From Cerrena zonata (lineage: Eukaryota; Basidiomycota; Agaricomycetes; Polyporales; Cerrenaceae): a DNA stretch of 64,000 bases. Location of the stretch: assembly GCA_038087015.1 (NCBI GenBank), contig JASBNA010000019.1, positions 62,001-126,000 of the forward strand, read 5' to 3'. Below are positions 1 through 11,640 of this stretch, piece by piece. Positions within the stretch are counted from its first letter, which is position 1. Every line of letters begins with the position of its first letter. A model generated the notes under the pieces. That model did not search any database. It was given only the letters and a program-made list of their open reading frames with translations, and was not told the origin of the DNA. A program made the position numbers and the translations under genes.

Positions 1-3000
1 GTCAGAGGTTCTGCGAATTTGAACAGAGCCATCCCCAAAGCAGGAGATGAGCATCTTGCCATCTGGTGAGAAACCAAGATGGGAGATACCACCTGTTCCA
101 AGAATATCATTTGAGGTCCCTTTTTCTGTAGACACTTGGATTGTGTTAGGAAACTGGGGCCCATATATCTTCTTGATCTGTGACTGAGGTGAGGTAAAAG
201 GAAGTGCTGATAAATAAATGTGGGGAGTCATGTGTGAGATGATAACTCTAGCATTGTAGATAAATTGTTCTGCCTCCTCCCACAGAGTTGATAGATCTGA
301 GTCATAGCCCTGTCCATCTGAGAGTCAGACATTGCTCCCATCTGATGAGCATAAACATACCTTGATAATTTTTGCAATGGCAGCACAAACAGAATCTGCT
401 CGAACAGGTCCAAGATGAGCCAGTACTTCTAGCCAAAACAACAACTTTTTATGTGAGAATTGTTGCAACAATGAGATGAGTGTGTTGTCCAAGGTGTGGA
501 CAGCTAATAGATGACCTGACCAGTGTTCTGAAGCATATCGCAGTTCCAAAGAGATAGTTCCCTTGATATTACTGTTATAGTTGGTGGGAGTAGAAGATTC
601 ATGTGAGGATTTGACCATGCATCTATTGAAACATAGCTGTTTCAACATCACAGTGAAGCAACATGAGGCCAGATAATGTTCTGGATTGAATGAACTTAAT
701 GACCAAGGCTTTCCATTACTACGCTTCTCATCTATGAGATAGTCACGAAAGGATGCATGAAGTGGTCGAATAGGCTCTCCCGGTGTATAATCGAGGAGGC
801 ACTGGAGTCGAGTGAGGATGAGGCAACAAGGATTCTCGTCTGTCAGTCCAAGTAAGTGATCAATGGTTTGGTTATTCAGTCGTTTACGGCTGAAAAGGAC
901 AGCGGTCATGACTGATCTGAAATGTTCCCATGACTCCATGTCATCGTGCTTCCATGTACAAGCATCCTTTAGCACAGCTGCATACAATGGATCCAGACCC
1001 TTGATAAGATCACCTCCGAAACTAGAAAGGAGCCTGTCTAGTCGCATCACAGGGCTAGCAGCTTCTCTGACTAAACTGCACATAGTTGACACCCAGATGA
1101 AAAGTCCTTCCGAGTATTCAACAAGTTTTTCGACCTGGCTCTTTGGGGGCCAGTCGAGAGATAGATGATTCAGATCCCGTGTTTTCTTCATCTCCCTCCA
1201 GATGTATGCCTGGATGTCCGATTTAGCCAAGTCTTCCCCTACAGTCAATTCATACGACCTAATAGACTCGGGTTTCCCAGAAAACTGCCCTTCAATGTCC
1301 CGCTCCCGGCGACTAGTGATAAGAAAGCGAAAGACGGAGGGGAGCTTAGGGAGTTTCTCCGCTAGTAGTTCAAGCACGAGTGCCCTCGCGCTTTGACCTC
1401 CGCATTCATCCAGGGCATCCAGTACAATCACGATGGGTCCGGTTAGTTTATCAGCGGCTTCTTGGAGTGGTTTCTTCAAAAGTGTTTCAAACTGGGTCGC
1501 AAGTGACTCATCGGCAATACCACGGTTGGCTTTTATGGATGCACATACTGCCTTGCATATGTTGGAATCGAATTCGGCCAGTTTATAAGCAAGCGTGCGC
1601 ACAATCGCGGAAGGGTCGCTTTTGGACCTCTCGAAGAACAAGTAGGCACCTCGACGGCGTATCTTGCGAAAGTGCTCGGCAATGGTAGTCGCAATGGTAC
1701 TTTTCCCTGATCCGGCTACCCCATGCAACCAGAGAATGTTCTGTTGTTGATCCCCTTCGGACTTTAGAGCCCATTCAGTAATCTCGTCAAGAATGACGGT
1801 TCGTGTACCGGGCAGGCACAAACTGCGCTCAGAGTTGGCAAGGTTCATTGGAGAAGGTTTGAGCGATTTCATATGGTCCGATTCAACTGCAATTAAATAT
1901 CGTGTTAAGTACATGCTCAACAAAAAGGGACAATTGCTTACGAAGTGCAGAAACGTCCTCCGATATCTTGAAAGTAACTAGAGTACTGTGTAGAAGAGCG
2001 CCGGAGTCGAGATCCTTCTGCAAATTTGCGAACGCCTCCATGAATTCATCGATCTTGGGCTTCTGACTTTGCCATGATTCCATTATTATGTTCGCTAGGT
2101 TTTCTGTTAGTCCTTTTGCCCCTTCCTATCAGGATCGATACGCACTAGCAGAGCCTCGATCAACGTATTTGCGGATGAACAGGCTACACTCCGTGGTTTG
2201 CCCAAGGACGCGAGTGATCACTTCTTTAAGATCCTTGATTTTTTCTGGAAGATTGTCCAGAGTGTTCACAAACGAAAACGTCTTGTTCATGGTTTCCACC
2301 AGGGAAAGTAAACTCCTGTCGTTCAGGTGTTTCTGCTTAACTGTCTAATGTTCACGTTTGAGACGTGACATTGACCATAAATCCGTTAGATATGCTTACC
2401 TCGTACAATGACGAACAGATCTTCCAAGCAATATTGGCGTATGGATGGAGCTAAGCGATTTGATGGGCACGATCAGAATCGCGTGGTATGAGCAGGGTAG
2501 ATGTAATAATACCTCGGCCAGATCATCCATCTTGTCCATGATCACGCTGGTCACTGAGCTGAGTTTTTTTGAGAGGCTCTGCAGGTTGCCGACCACAGTT
2601 GACACAGGGTCCATGTTATCTGATTTCCCGATGTTGCGGTTGACGGCTTCCTGGGCCAATTCGAGGTCAACCTTCACATTCCTCATGATATCGCTCTTCT
2701 TCGGGACATCGCTCTCCTTTGCAGTATCGTTCTCCTTCGGGACATTGGGTCCTTTTGCGACACCACCTTCCCCTCCAACATCGCTCTGCTCGGCGGGATC
2801 GTTCTTCTTCGCAGGATTGTCCTCCTTCGCAGCGCCAGCTTTCTTCGCAGCATCGCCTTCCTTCGCAGTACCGTCTTCCTTCGCAGTATTACCCTCTTTC
2901 GCCGAGACAAAAATGGTGAGCGGAGTTACCACCTGCTTTCCATCCTTCTGCCTCCCTAGGGACAAAAGTACTATCACGGGAGTGTTAAAACTTTGTAAAG

Positions 3001-3448
3001 TACAAGGAAATTTAGAATGTGCACATACCTTGTGCCTCAGAGTGTGACTGCGATATCAGATTATTCGCTGTGATACTGATGGTACCCATCGATGGGTCTC
3101 GACGGAGTAGAGTACAACGCCGAAGATAGAAATGAATGGTCTCATCCGTATTCTTGATCTCACTGCCAGATATGAGTATCGCTTCGAATCACTCGAACAT
3201 AGGAAATTAATGCATACAGAGAAATATTTGCATTCCATTGTGGGGCCAGGTCGCAAATCACTTGTGTCTTCTGGACTTTCTTGGGATCGCCACAAACAAC
3301 TTCGACGTACAATTTCGGTGCCTTTCGCCATGGGAAAATAGATTTCCACTTTACACCCGAGGCCCTATGCACTATAACAGAGTAAAATCAGCAAAAAGAT
3401 TCTTTTTCAAGTCAAAACGAATTCACCTGTGACCACAATTTGAGGCAT
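1..3448 (-). CDS. C2-NACHT-WD NLR-like (STAND) protein, NLR-1, 3' end beyond window
   Basis: Fungal NLR-like signalling NTPase, a class linked to non-self recognition and programmed cell death; the ligand is unknown. ATG at 3448 opens a 7-residue exon (3427-3448); the next exon starts at 3371 and encodes a C2-like segment (WRKAPKLYVEVVC, then LAPQWN). Helical exons follow, interrupted by a coding minisatellite (2687-2902). The NACHT exon ends at 361 and has a P-loop (HGVAGSGKSTIA) and Walker B (VLDALDECG). An intron at 310-360 (GT-AG on the minus strand) joins it in frame to the WD-repeat exon (1-309, with LGFSPDGKMLISCFGDGSVQ), which leaves the window. Paralogue of NLR-2 throughout; the WD part is about 88% identical by eye. 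I saw no inactivating change in the visible part. Exon borders other than those stated are approximate. The WD exon and the end of the NACHT exon are CpG-poor. Confidence 0.85.
2687..2902 (-). repeat. Coding 18-bp minisatellite, 12 units, inside NLR-1
   Basis: Twelve consecutive six-residue units read AKEGNT, AKEDGT, AKEGDA, AKKAGA, AKEDNP, AKKNDP, AEQSDV, GGEGGV, AKGPNV, PKENDT, AKESDV, PKKSDI, exactly 72 codons in frame. They form a charged linker between the C2-like segment and the helical domain. NLR-2 has one equivalent unit (AKESNV) at this place, so the array expanded after duplication or contracted in NLR-2. Confidence 0.9.
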
Positions 3449-4239
3449 AGTAGTATGGGGTTGAGCGACTTGAGTGTTTGTGTTCGTACGAGGAGAAGGT
3501 AGAGATGGAAGGAGTAACCTCCCGGCGTCAGTACAACACGCGGTTGCAGCGAGGAGGGGGCATGTCCGAATGCATGAGAAGAGAACCAGGAGAAGTATTG
3601 TGTACGCGCAGTTGTACGCACGCTGTTAGTCCATGCGTCCAACATATCTTACATCTATTTTTCCGCACTAATAGTTTTAGGAATGAGTGGTAATCATTGA
3701 CCTATCTACGAGGGCAGAGTCAGTAAGCTAAGGAGAGCTTGGTCAACTATCTATGATTCGCCGAATCTGACGGACGTGAAGCCAAGAAGGGGTATTAGGC
3801 GTAGGTGCATGTACATCGAGCCTGTCATGGTCATGTCTAACATGTTTAGGCAGTTAGTTTGGTCTTTCAGGTTGAAGTTCGACTAACTAAGCACTCGAGC
3901 TACTCCGAGTCTGTTGGACGGCGAAGCCTAGACCGGTCCCGGGCCGACCTGGATGATCGATGATCCCTCGTTTTCAATACCTTCCTTGAACTCAGCCACA
4001 CCGGAGAATATCTTCCACCCAGAAACTAACCGCTTCTCTCGAAGACCGCCTTCGAATACGGACTCAGACTGTCCGTCTTTCCTTTCCATCTACAAGTTCC
4101 CTCTGGCCGATTTCTGAATCTTGTACGACTTTCCGTCGCTCGTCCGCTCCGCACCTTGCGTTTTCGTTCTATACCTTGATCAAGTCTGTGTTTCTCACTT
4201 TGAGGCATCAGCAAGTGTGTAGCACTATCGCATCATGCT
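3449..4239. other. NLR-1 upstream region, no gene seen
   Basis: No supported coding region. The first few hundred bases (around 3500-3600) resemble the region upstream of NLR-2 (around 16070-16160), consistent with a shared promoter duplicated with the gene. A GC-rich patch at about 3920-3960 resembles one near 16530-16560. No regulatory element could be assigned. Confidence 0.45.
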
Positions 4240-5010
4240 TGCTGATGATTGTATCTTTCTCTAGTATTCAAGTCCCCGTTTCATTCTGCCTTATTCTCGC
4301 GTTCCACCACGGACCTCCCCATTGTGATAGTCTGTGATCGTGCTGAAACATCATTACAACGAGTATCTTCGATTTTTCCTGCGTTCATCATTCCGCTTGG
4401 AGCAGAGGAGGCTTCGACAACGTTTTCTGAATGCGCGTACCATTACAAGGCCGGATTATCCACGTATGCTGTATCTTGCCCGCGACGATATGAGTATCTC
4501 AGTTGTTTGGTGATCACGACCCTTCGTTGACCGTGCCTCTTATCCGGAAATCCTATCTTGACGTTGTTCTCGAACAACTACACGTCCCGAGTCGTCACCC
4601 TTGATACAATACTCCTCCCCATTCGACGAGTCATCGGGTACTTTACATTACATGAAGTTCTCGTTCTCTACTATCTGCCAGCATGACTGCGTCGACGGGA
4701 TGATCCCTATCGACGTACGCGTTTCCGAACCTCACACGCCAGTCAAGGGGTGGAGAAACCGTTTGTTCAATTAATTGCATCTAAGGCTGAAGACTACGCA
4801 GCGCTCGAACCGAGCCTATGCATCTAATGAATTCTCACATATACTGTCGTTATTGTGAATTACAAGTAACCAACTCGGAGGTGCGATCATTTTTGACCCT
4901 TCATCTAGGCCAGCCGTACTTAATTCAGGACTTACAGCTCGCCGTTGTAACTTTAACGAAAAATATACGTGAACGAATGGGCTTGAACCGGTGGACCATT
5001 ATAAATAGAT
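4240..5010 (+). repeat. Diverged dispersed or duplicated repeat, copy 1
   Basis: Short blocks match 17640-18320 in the same order and direction. Examples are the stretches around 4270 versus 17700, 4716 versus 18104 and 4848-4950 versus 18190-18290; part (4620-4730) also matches 9170-9260. No long ORF. The spacing to NLR-1 resembles that of copy 3 to NLR-2, which points to segmental duplication rather than independent insertions. Boundaries are approximate. Confidence 0.55.
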
Positions 5011-5289
5011 GTTGAATATACCGTTGACATCTTCGCATGATTCGGTCCTGATTCTCGATTGAGTAATCTCATATTTGTAGTCTTCATTAGCTAACGGTCA
5101 GAAGACCCAGCCGATGCAATGTCTGTCAGGCGGATTCTATGTCCTGTAGGTATCCATTCTCACACGCGATTCCCAATGCCCAACCACACTTGTTATCGGG
5201 CTGACCAACTCGGTGCCAATACACACGAAAGATGAAGCAAAAGGGCATTTTACCATATGTATGTTTTCTAGATATCAATATTCTCGCCC

Positions 5290-5680
5290 CCTACTCCGAC
5301 CTAAAGGCATATTCTAGCCGCTATCTTTCCTCTCAGGAGCCGTCTACGAGCTTCATCCCTCCCTTGAATCCGCGTTTCGCTGTCTTTTAGACGGATCTCT
5401 ACACCCGAGTCGCATATCTTCGAACATACACTGAGGTTATCGAGAAGATGAAGTCTCGGTACTGTTGACGGGCCAATTTGGGGGCCGGTATCACCTACGG
5501 GTGGTACCGGGGTCATAGGCACAGGTATACCCTTTGTGGTTGCTCACGATTATAAATTCTATGATACCAAGCGAACTGCATGTTTTTTTGTCGATAACTC
5601 ATCCCATACGGCTCTAATTACACACATAAAACCTGTTCGGTCCGACCAGACAAAATTATGGAGGCTGAGAAATGGTATCA
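5290..5680 (+). repeat. Diverged repeat, shared with 9230-9560
   Basis: Two blocks match the later copy. 5400-5465 matches 9308-9365, including a shared GAAGTCTCGGTA. 5625-5660 matches 9520-9555, including a shared GTC-GACCAGA segment. No conserved ORF is open in both copies, so this is read as non-coding or relic sequence. Confidence 0.5.
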
Positions 5681-5760
5681 TTGCACAGAACATACGGGGT
5701 AATGTACATGAAGAATCAACGATTGGTATCGCCAACAACATCCTCAGAAGAACATCCTAG

Positions 5761-8004
5761 GCTTCTCATAGTCTTGTCACCTCAACACCAACCAGAAGCT
5801 CCAAATTGGGATATATATGCATGTCGTTTTAAATGAGGCGACACTACTCGATGTAACTCAGGAATGCGATCCAAGGAATGTATATTCCCTTCTCGAGCAG
5901 AGCTATTCACTTGAATTTGCTGCGCATGGGACGTAAATGAAACGAGGGCCAAATCTTCCATGAGCTCGCTAAATCGAACCTCTGACACCACTCGGAGAGA
6001 TATACAATCGGGATATCCTGACTTGGGGGCGGAGGCAGTATACATAGTGCTCTTTACGTTCGTATACGCTTAATTGTAGATTCGACAGCATGAGCCAAGA
6101 GAATTTTTAACTTCGAATCGTTAGAGCGCTCCATTAACGTCGAGGCCTTCTAGATCTGGTATCAAAGGGTATCTAAAAAGGCATCACTATTGGTGGCCAG
6201 CTCGAGTCGAATGAGAAATCAGGAAGCGAACATCGACAGGAACAAGGGTAACGATTGCAGAGACGCAACTAGAAGGGACAAATCAAGAAAGATTGGGCGA
6301 TAGTACTATCGGGATAATCATTCTAGCCCTTGATTCGATCGAATCCTGGAAGCGGCAGTGAAGCCGAGTATGCAGAAAACGAGCTAGCAGTTGACGGAGA
6401 CAGTAAATAGTTTTCTCTAGAATCCACGACGACGATAGTGGCAAGACAATACCTTTCATAACCTTGAAGAGATGAGAACAGACAATGATAGCACGGGGCA
6501 CCCGTTCAACCGACATCGAGTTCACTTGCAAGGAGGGAGACATAGTCGACAAGTTAAAACGACCACGAAAGCATTATTAGCACTTAGTAGAGCACTCACA
6601 GGAATTTCCACTCACAGAAATAATCTCGTAGTCATCCCCAGGATATGGCCAGCGCTTTCGTCTTGGATGTCGTCACGATGCCAATTTTGAGAGGGGTTGC
6701 AAAAAAGAGGTGAAAAGGGGAGAGGGGAAGAGATCGAGATGAATTTCAATTATTGTCAATATCGTCTGTCTGAGCCTCACTATTGCAGGTCTTGTTTGTT
6801 CATATCTACGATGTTCGCAGATGACAGTGCACAGTCCGCTGGTACCAGGATGGCCTCTTGTGCGTTCTTCGCGCCGCTTTCTAGATCTTTCGCAGAGATT
6901 CAAACGAGGAGGGAGGACGGTACTTCCAGACGCGTCCAAAACCAAACTTGCTCTCGGCCGTAGCAAGTCTTCACATCGGCTACTTTGACCGACGAGTTTG
7001 GGGAACAAAGAATTTGACATCGAAGATGGAGACGCAGGATTTGACTGGTGGTTTTCGGCGTTACTGTTGGATCCCGGTACTCTGTATTCGTCATCAATAT
7101 GTAAGCGAAATTATGACGGTACTTACAGGGGAGAGTTCACGTCCCACAGTTCCTAGAATATCTGGACCTTCAGGAGGCAATGAAGTCACCTCAAGCAACA
7201 TCACTATGCAGCTTTTGTAGGGTTTGCATAGGCTTCTGCTTCACGCCCAGAGATATGCACTAGAAAAGGTAAATGCTCAGTAGATGCTGAAGTAGTTCAC
7301 TCGAAGGGAGTGCTTCTTTCATCACAATGCGGATGGACATCGTGCAGCGGCGAAGACGAGATTCGAATGTTTGTGAGACAGGGTAGGGATTACCACGACG
7401 GGCCATCTGTTCAGCACCAGTTTGCAACGAGGAGAGAGAATGCTCGATCTTCGACGAGATTCAATCCGTCGTGGATGGGAAAGGAATCTTGAGAAACCTA
7501 GTACTCACTCACTCATACTTCTGCAGTTAGGAAAAGCCTTGCTGCGTTTACATCCACGATTGTTTAGCAGATGACACTAATGGTGCGTCGCGGAGGAGTT
7601 AGACATCCGTAAGACCATTACGAGCTACGGTGACCGGAAAGGATCTGGTGGAGTAATTTTCCAGCAATGACTCAATATCATCGAGGTGGGACCAGGTATG
7701 AATGAGAAGAGAGTGGAGTGTATTAGATGATACCACTAGATCCAACTTCGAGTCCAAGCAAAGCGCATGATCGAGGATTGAAAGAGTACCGGCCCGGTGT
7801 TGCGGCTCAATATTGGAGGTTGGAGGTTGGACGTCCATCGACTCTTACCTTGCTGATTAGGTGCATTCCAAAGCCCTCGACTCCAAAGACGCGCCCCTGG
7901 ATCTATGTCACTGTCGCCTTTGCAAACAGTCGGACGTGACATGTTCCTTCAACTAAAATCATCTCCAAATATCGTCTCCCCCGTTCTCTGACCATATTCT
8001 AGCC
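5761..8004. other. Gene-poor region, nothing recognised
   Basis: Only short ORFs of under about 115 codons on both strands, none resembling a known family. A plus-strand stretch at about 6930-7100 has protein-like composition (a Trp-rich stretch at about 7000-7090) and could be a stray exon, but no flanking exons could be joined to it. Confidence 0.35.
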
Positions 8005-8900
8005 ATGGTAGACGAAGACATCTGGCGTTCGTCCAATGCCTCCAATGGCCTCTCCACCCTCGACGAAGTCATTCAATCGTGTAAAACCGCTGGCTTCAAC
8101 CAAAACAAAGTCTGCATCCATGTCACGAGCAAGCCCCGGTTCTGGGCAAAATACGGCTTCTATGTCACCAGAGGTGAAGGCCTCACTCAGGCCCACATAG
8201 CTGAGATCGCGAACATTGATCCTGTGCCCTGCGTCCGTGTCCCAGAGGTCTACGTCATCTTCTCGTGCAGACAGTGTGTATACATTCTTATGGAACTCTC
8301 TGAAGGGCGTAACATGAGAGGGGGCAGTATGGAGAGGTTGAGATGGAAGCTGTTGTCAAAGCCATTCTACGTCTGACCTAAATCAAGATGCCAGCAGATA
8401 CCGCCCCTGGCCCCATCGGCGGTAGATGCATCGGGCACCAATTTTTCGTTGAGTGTTTGTCAACGCTCACGTACCCTACAGTCGGGGATCTCGAGAAACA
8501 TGTAAACGACGTATGCTTTCCGTTCATTTTTAGTACCCTGCGTTAGCACTCACTTGCCCTGGTGGTAAACAAGATTCTTAGAAAAGAAGGATTTCCGTCG
8601 AGAGTTAGTTTCAAGGACAAGATAGTAGATGGTCTCCCCTTATGCCCGTCGGACCTGCACTCCATGATCGATAGCACCGGAACCATCTGGGCTATTGATT
8701 TTGGTCGTACATACTTCCTTCCGTCATCGTTTATGGACTACTCCTTGAGATGGATGCCTCCGGCCTTTGGCGAACGCTGCAGGTCGCCTGGTTATTTTCA
8801 ACGGTAACAACTTTGGTAAATACTCGTTGTCAAAATCCTGTCTCCCTATATGACATTAATCACCTATTGCATAGGTGCTCCATCGTCATTAGCAAAGAAG
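8005..8900 (+). pseudogene. Decayed aminoglycoside-phosphotransferase-like kinase gene
   Basis: Segments of the fungal APH/choline-kinase-like family (protein-kinase-like fold) occur in order. The ATG exon at 8005 has the N-lobe sequence (LTQAHIAEIANI, RVPEVYVIFS, YILMELSEG). A segment at 8389-8512 reads TAPGPIGGRCIGHQFF and TYPTVGDLEKHV. After a probable intron (8512-8555) come LPLCPSDLHSMIDSTG and WAIDFGRT (8635-8710), the catalytic and DFG-like motifs. Damage is visible: the block at 8328-8378 (YGEVEMEAVVKAILRLT) is in another frame from the first exon and runs into a TAA at 8379. The catalytic loop also lacks about three residues where the family has the metal-binding Asn. Unannotated introns might rescue the frame but not the missing Asn. 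Confidence 0.7.
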
Positions 8901-9059
8901 ATTGGACGGCCGGTTACACAGAAACATCCTCACAATGTGTATGTCCCAGTGTGTCGTGCCCGAATCTACGTTTGGTCTTTTGGGGACTGACAGGAGCTGG
9001 GGTAGTTTTACCCGGATGTGAGTTCCACTACACACAAGATAATATGTCTAATTATGAGT

Positions 9060-9560
9060 TTTGGGCCTCTCGACCGCAATAAATACCGTCTGTTTGACGT
9101 GTTTGGTGACTTCTCTGGCTCTCCTCCGAAAAAGCTGCCTTCATGTGATTTATGAACAAACGAAGATGCCTCATCGGGTACTATATAATACACAACGTTC
9201 TAGTCCTCTACCATCTGCAGCTGAACTGATGGGATCATCCCCATCGACGTACGTGTTTCCAACCCCGCTTGTCCGTCCCCCCTCGTTTTACTTTGTTTTG
9301 GAGGATTCTCTCCGCCCGATTCGCATATCTTCAGACAGGGATCATTGAGAGGATGAAGTCTCGGTATTACATACCAGTTCATTCGGAGGTTGATACCAAT
9401 GCGACCAATACCAACTAACCCCCGTCGTCCCCCCCGCGACTGGAATATTTTTGTGTTACAGAGTGAACATTTTCGTTTCCATCAATAAGTATTCTTACAC
9501 GTCCCTCTTTAGACACATACAACTTGACCTTGTTTGGTCTGACCAGATAGAATCGTCAAC
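9060..9560 (+). repeat. Diverged dispersed repeat, copy 2
   Basis: 9068-9085 matches 17905-17925 (shared CTCGACCGCAATAA). 9170-9260 matches 4625-4730 (shared TCATCGGGTACT, then CATCGACGTACG). 9300-9365 and 9520-9555 match the 5290-5680 block. No credible coding potential. It sits between the kinase relic and the inverted NLR relic. Confidence 0.5.
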
Positions 9561-10656
9561 GACACAGGACAGGCGTCTCGAGCTGCAACACCGAACCAAT
9601 TACTCTTGTCATTGATACCGTCAAGCACTGGTGGACCATCCTGACTATGCTTGAACTTGGAAAGATCCAGTACGCTGAGAGACACATGTAGGCTAAGTAC
9701 GTATACATCTCGACTTGTGTCTTATCCCGTTCTGACATTCACCACAGTCCACCGCTAGTCTCACTTTTGGCAATCGTCGAATGTTCACTGGCAATGTTCA
9801 TTCACAGAACATGAAAGTATGCACACCCTACTTCTCGTGACTCTTTTGTCGCATACAATCGATTGGCCTCGTCAAAGACTGAGCATCTACCCTCCTCGTT
9901 GCAAGCGCGACTCAAAAGGTTCTTTTCGTTTCCATCGCAGCCACTTCCCCCTCTCTCCTCCTCGCAAACATTTGAATCTCGCCTTCTGTCGTACAATGGC
10001 CGTACTTCTGTGGCGACAGGTAGAGTCGTTTTGAATGGACTACCCATGCGTTTACCGAATTATCCCCGTTTTAGTGCATAAACCCACCCAGACTATATGC
10101 CGAAGCTGTTTGTAGCGAATCTAAGCAGGCCTAGAAACCTGCAGAGATTCGTAGCTTAAGTGCTCAGTGGAACGACCTTCCTCTTGTAAGTAATGTTACG
10201 ATTTCCCCATATATTGATAATAAACACTGAATACCGGGTCGTCTCCAGTGACGTCAAAGACACGGCAAATCACTGCGTCTCTGTTTGCTAGTCCACGGAC
10301 GATGCACCTCATGTTAGAGACTTATCTGGAGGTACATTCCATGCGGAAACATGCTTTTCTCGACTCAAAACGTTTTTCCCACAGGGTTTTCCTAGAGTAG
10401 GAGTTTTTAATGCGTTTCCTCAAGAATCATGGGAGGGGTTGAGGGGCGGCTTGGTCTGTTAGTGATATTTTTCCCACTGGGTTTTGCTACAGGCTAGGTT
10501 GCGCTGAGATTCCACCAGAGAAGGGAAAGTTTCAACATGAGGGATGGGTAGAGTGGTACGGGGGACTGGGTGTGCCTATCTAAGTAGCTATCGTAGTCGT
10601 GTGTAGTTGTAGATCTAGCGCGGGAATCTGCAGTTACATGGCGGCTGAAACAATAC
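9561..10656. other. Intergenic, no supported gene
   Basis: A 72-codon plus-strand ORF at 9863-10081 is rich in Ser and Pro and opens with an acceptable ATG, but it has no recognisable homologue and no continuing exon. Nothing else is supported. Confidence 0.3.
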
Positions 10657-10676
10657 ACTCACTCACTCACTCACTC
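10657..10676 (+). repeat. (ACTC)5 microsatellite
   Basis: Five perfect tandem ACTC units, visible directly. Confidence 0.95.
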
Positions 10677-10839
10677 TGTTAATGGCATTGACCCCATATC
10701 TCACTTTTCCCAGACTATTCAGTTAGATCGATCACACGGTCTGTTGGTATGATAAAAGGCGAGTTAAGCTACTTATGTTAGGTGGTATGAAATATTCACG
10801 CACCGTTTTGGTTTTAGAACCCTCGAAAGACGCAAAAGA

Positions 10840-11425
10840 ATCCAGGCTTCTCCTCAACATTTGGATCTCGATGAAGAGAAGGAGGATGCAGAAGCTGCCT
10901 TCCGGCTGACTCAGGTCGTGATGGATGAGGCGTCGAGAGGCGGGACCACACGCATTACATAACTCCATCCTTATATCAGTTTTGTGTGGAAGACTTGTTT
11001 GTCGTTATATGATGTAAGTCCTTTCCATTTACCTCGACTAACATCATGTTTAAACATGGTCTTTAGCTAGTGAAGCAACAACGCGTGCACAATGAAAGCC
11101 TACCCTCGCTTATCACAACTATGGACGGCACATCTCTGTTTGTCAGCGATCTGAAGGAACTGCCTGACGGGATCAAACGTCTCGAACCAGACATCACTCG
11201 CGTCGCAGATTGCGATTCCTTCACTCGGGGGGATGTATCTCGATCGTTTTTTGATACGTCTTAGTGAAAATGTATTTTGATTTACCGCAACCTTGATCAG
11301 TTATGGAAGGACCAGGTGAGCAAATATGAGAGTTTAGGAGGCATTTCAAATACCTGCAGAAGGATCTCAGTTCTTAAACATTTCAACACAACACTTTCAA
11401 TATGTTAGTTCTAGGGAAAATTAGT
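10840..11425 (+). pseudogene. Inverted relic of the NLR helical (pre-NACHT) region
   Basis: Plus-strand sequence matches NLR-2 read on the minus strand, in order. 10870-10930 matches the part around 15400-15470 (shared GATGCAGAAGCTGCC versus AATGCAGAAGCTGCC). 10990-11010 matches the short exon and splice donor near 15170. 11062-11264 encodes VKQQRVHNESLPSLITTMD, aligning with VKQQRMNDDGLLALVKTMD of NLR-2. 11300-11425 matches the exon at about 14720-14850 (shared CAGTTATGGAAGGACCAGG). It lacks C2, NACHT and WD parts, and its counterpart of the conserved AECAFFIREY motif is altered. It converges tail to tail with NLR-2. Confidence 0.8.
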
Positions 11426-11640
11426 GAGCCCTTTGTATTTGTCCATACTTTGACTCACAGATTGTTAAACTCTAAGATGATACCTAGCAACAGTTCAAGA
11501 TGTTGATCAAAGCCAGGAGATCAGGGAGATAGAGCCTTCATGCATGTGACAAGTAGAAGATACAAATTTTAAATGAAGAATATGACCATGCTTTTATATT
11601 ACAAAGTCCATAATTTCACTGGAGTAAATTGATCCAACTT

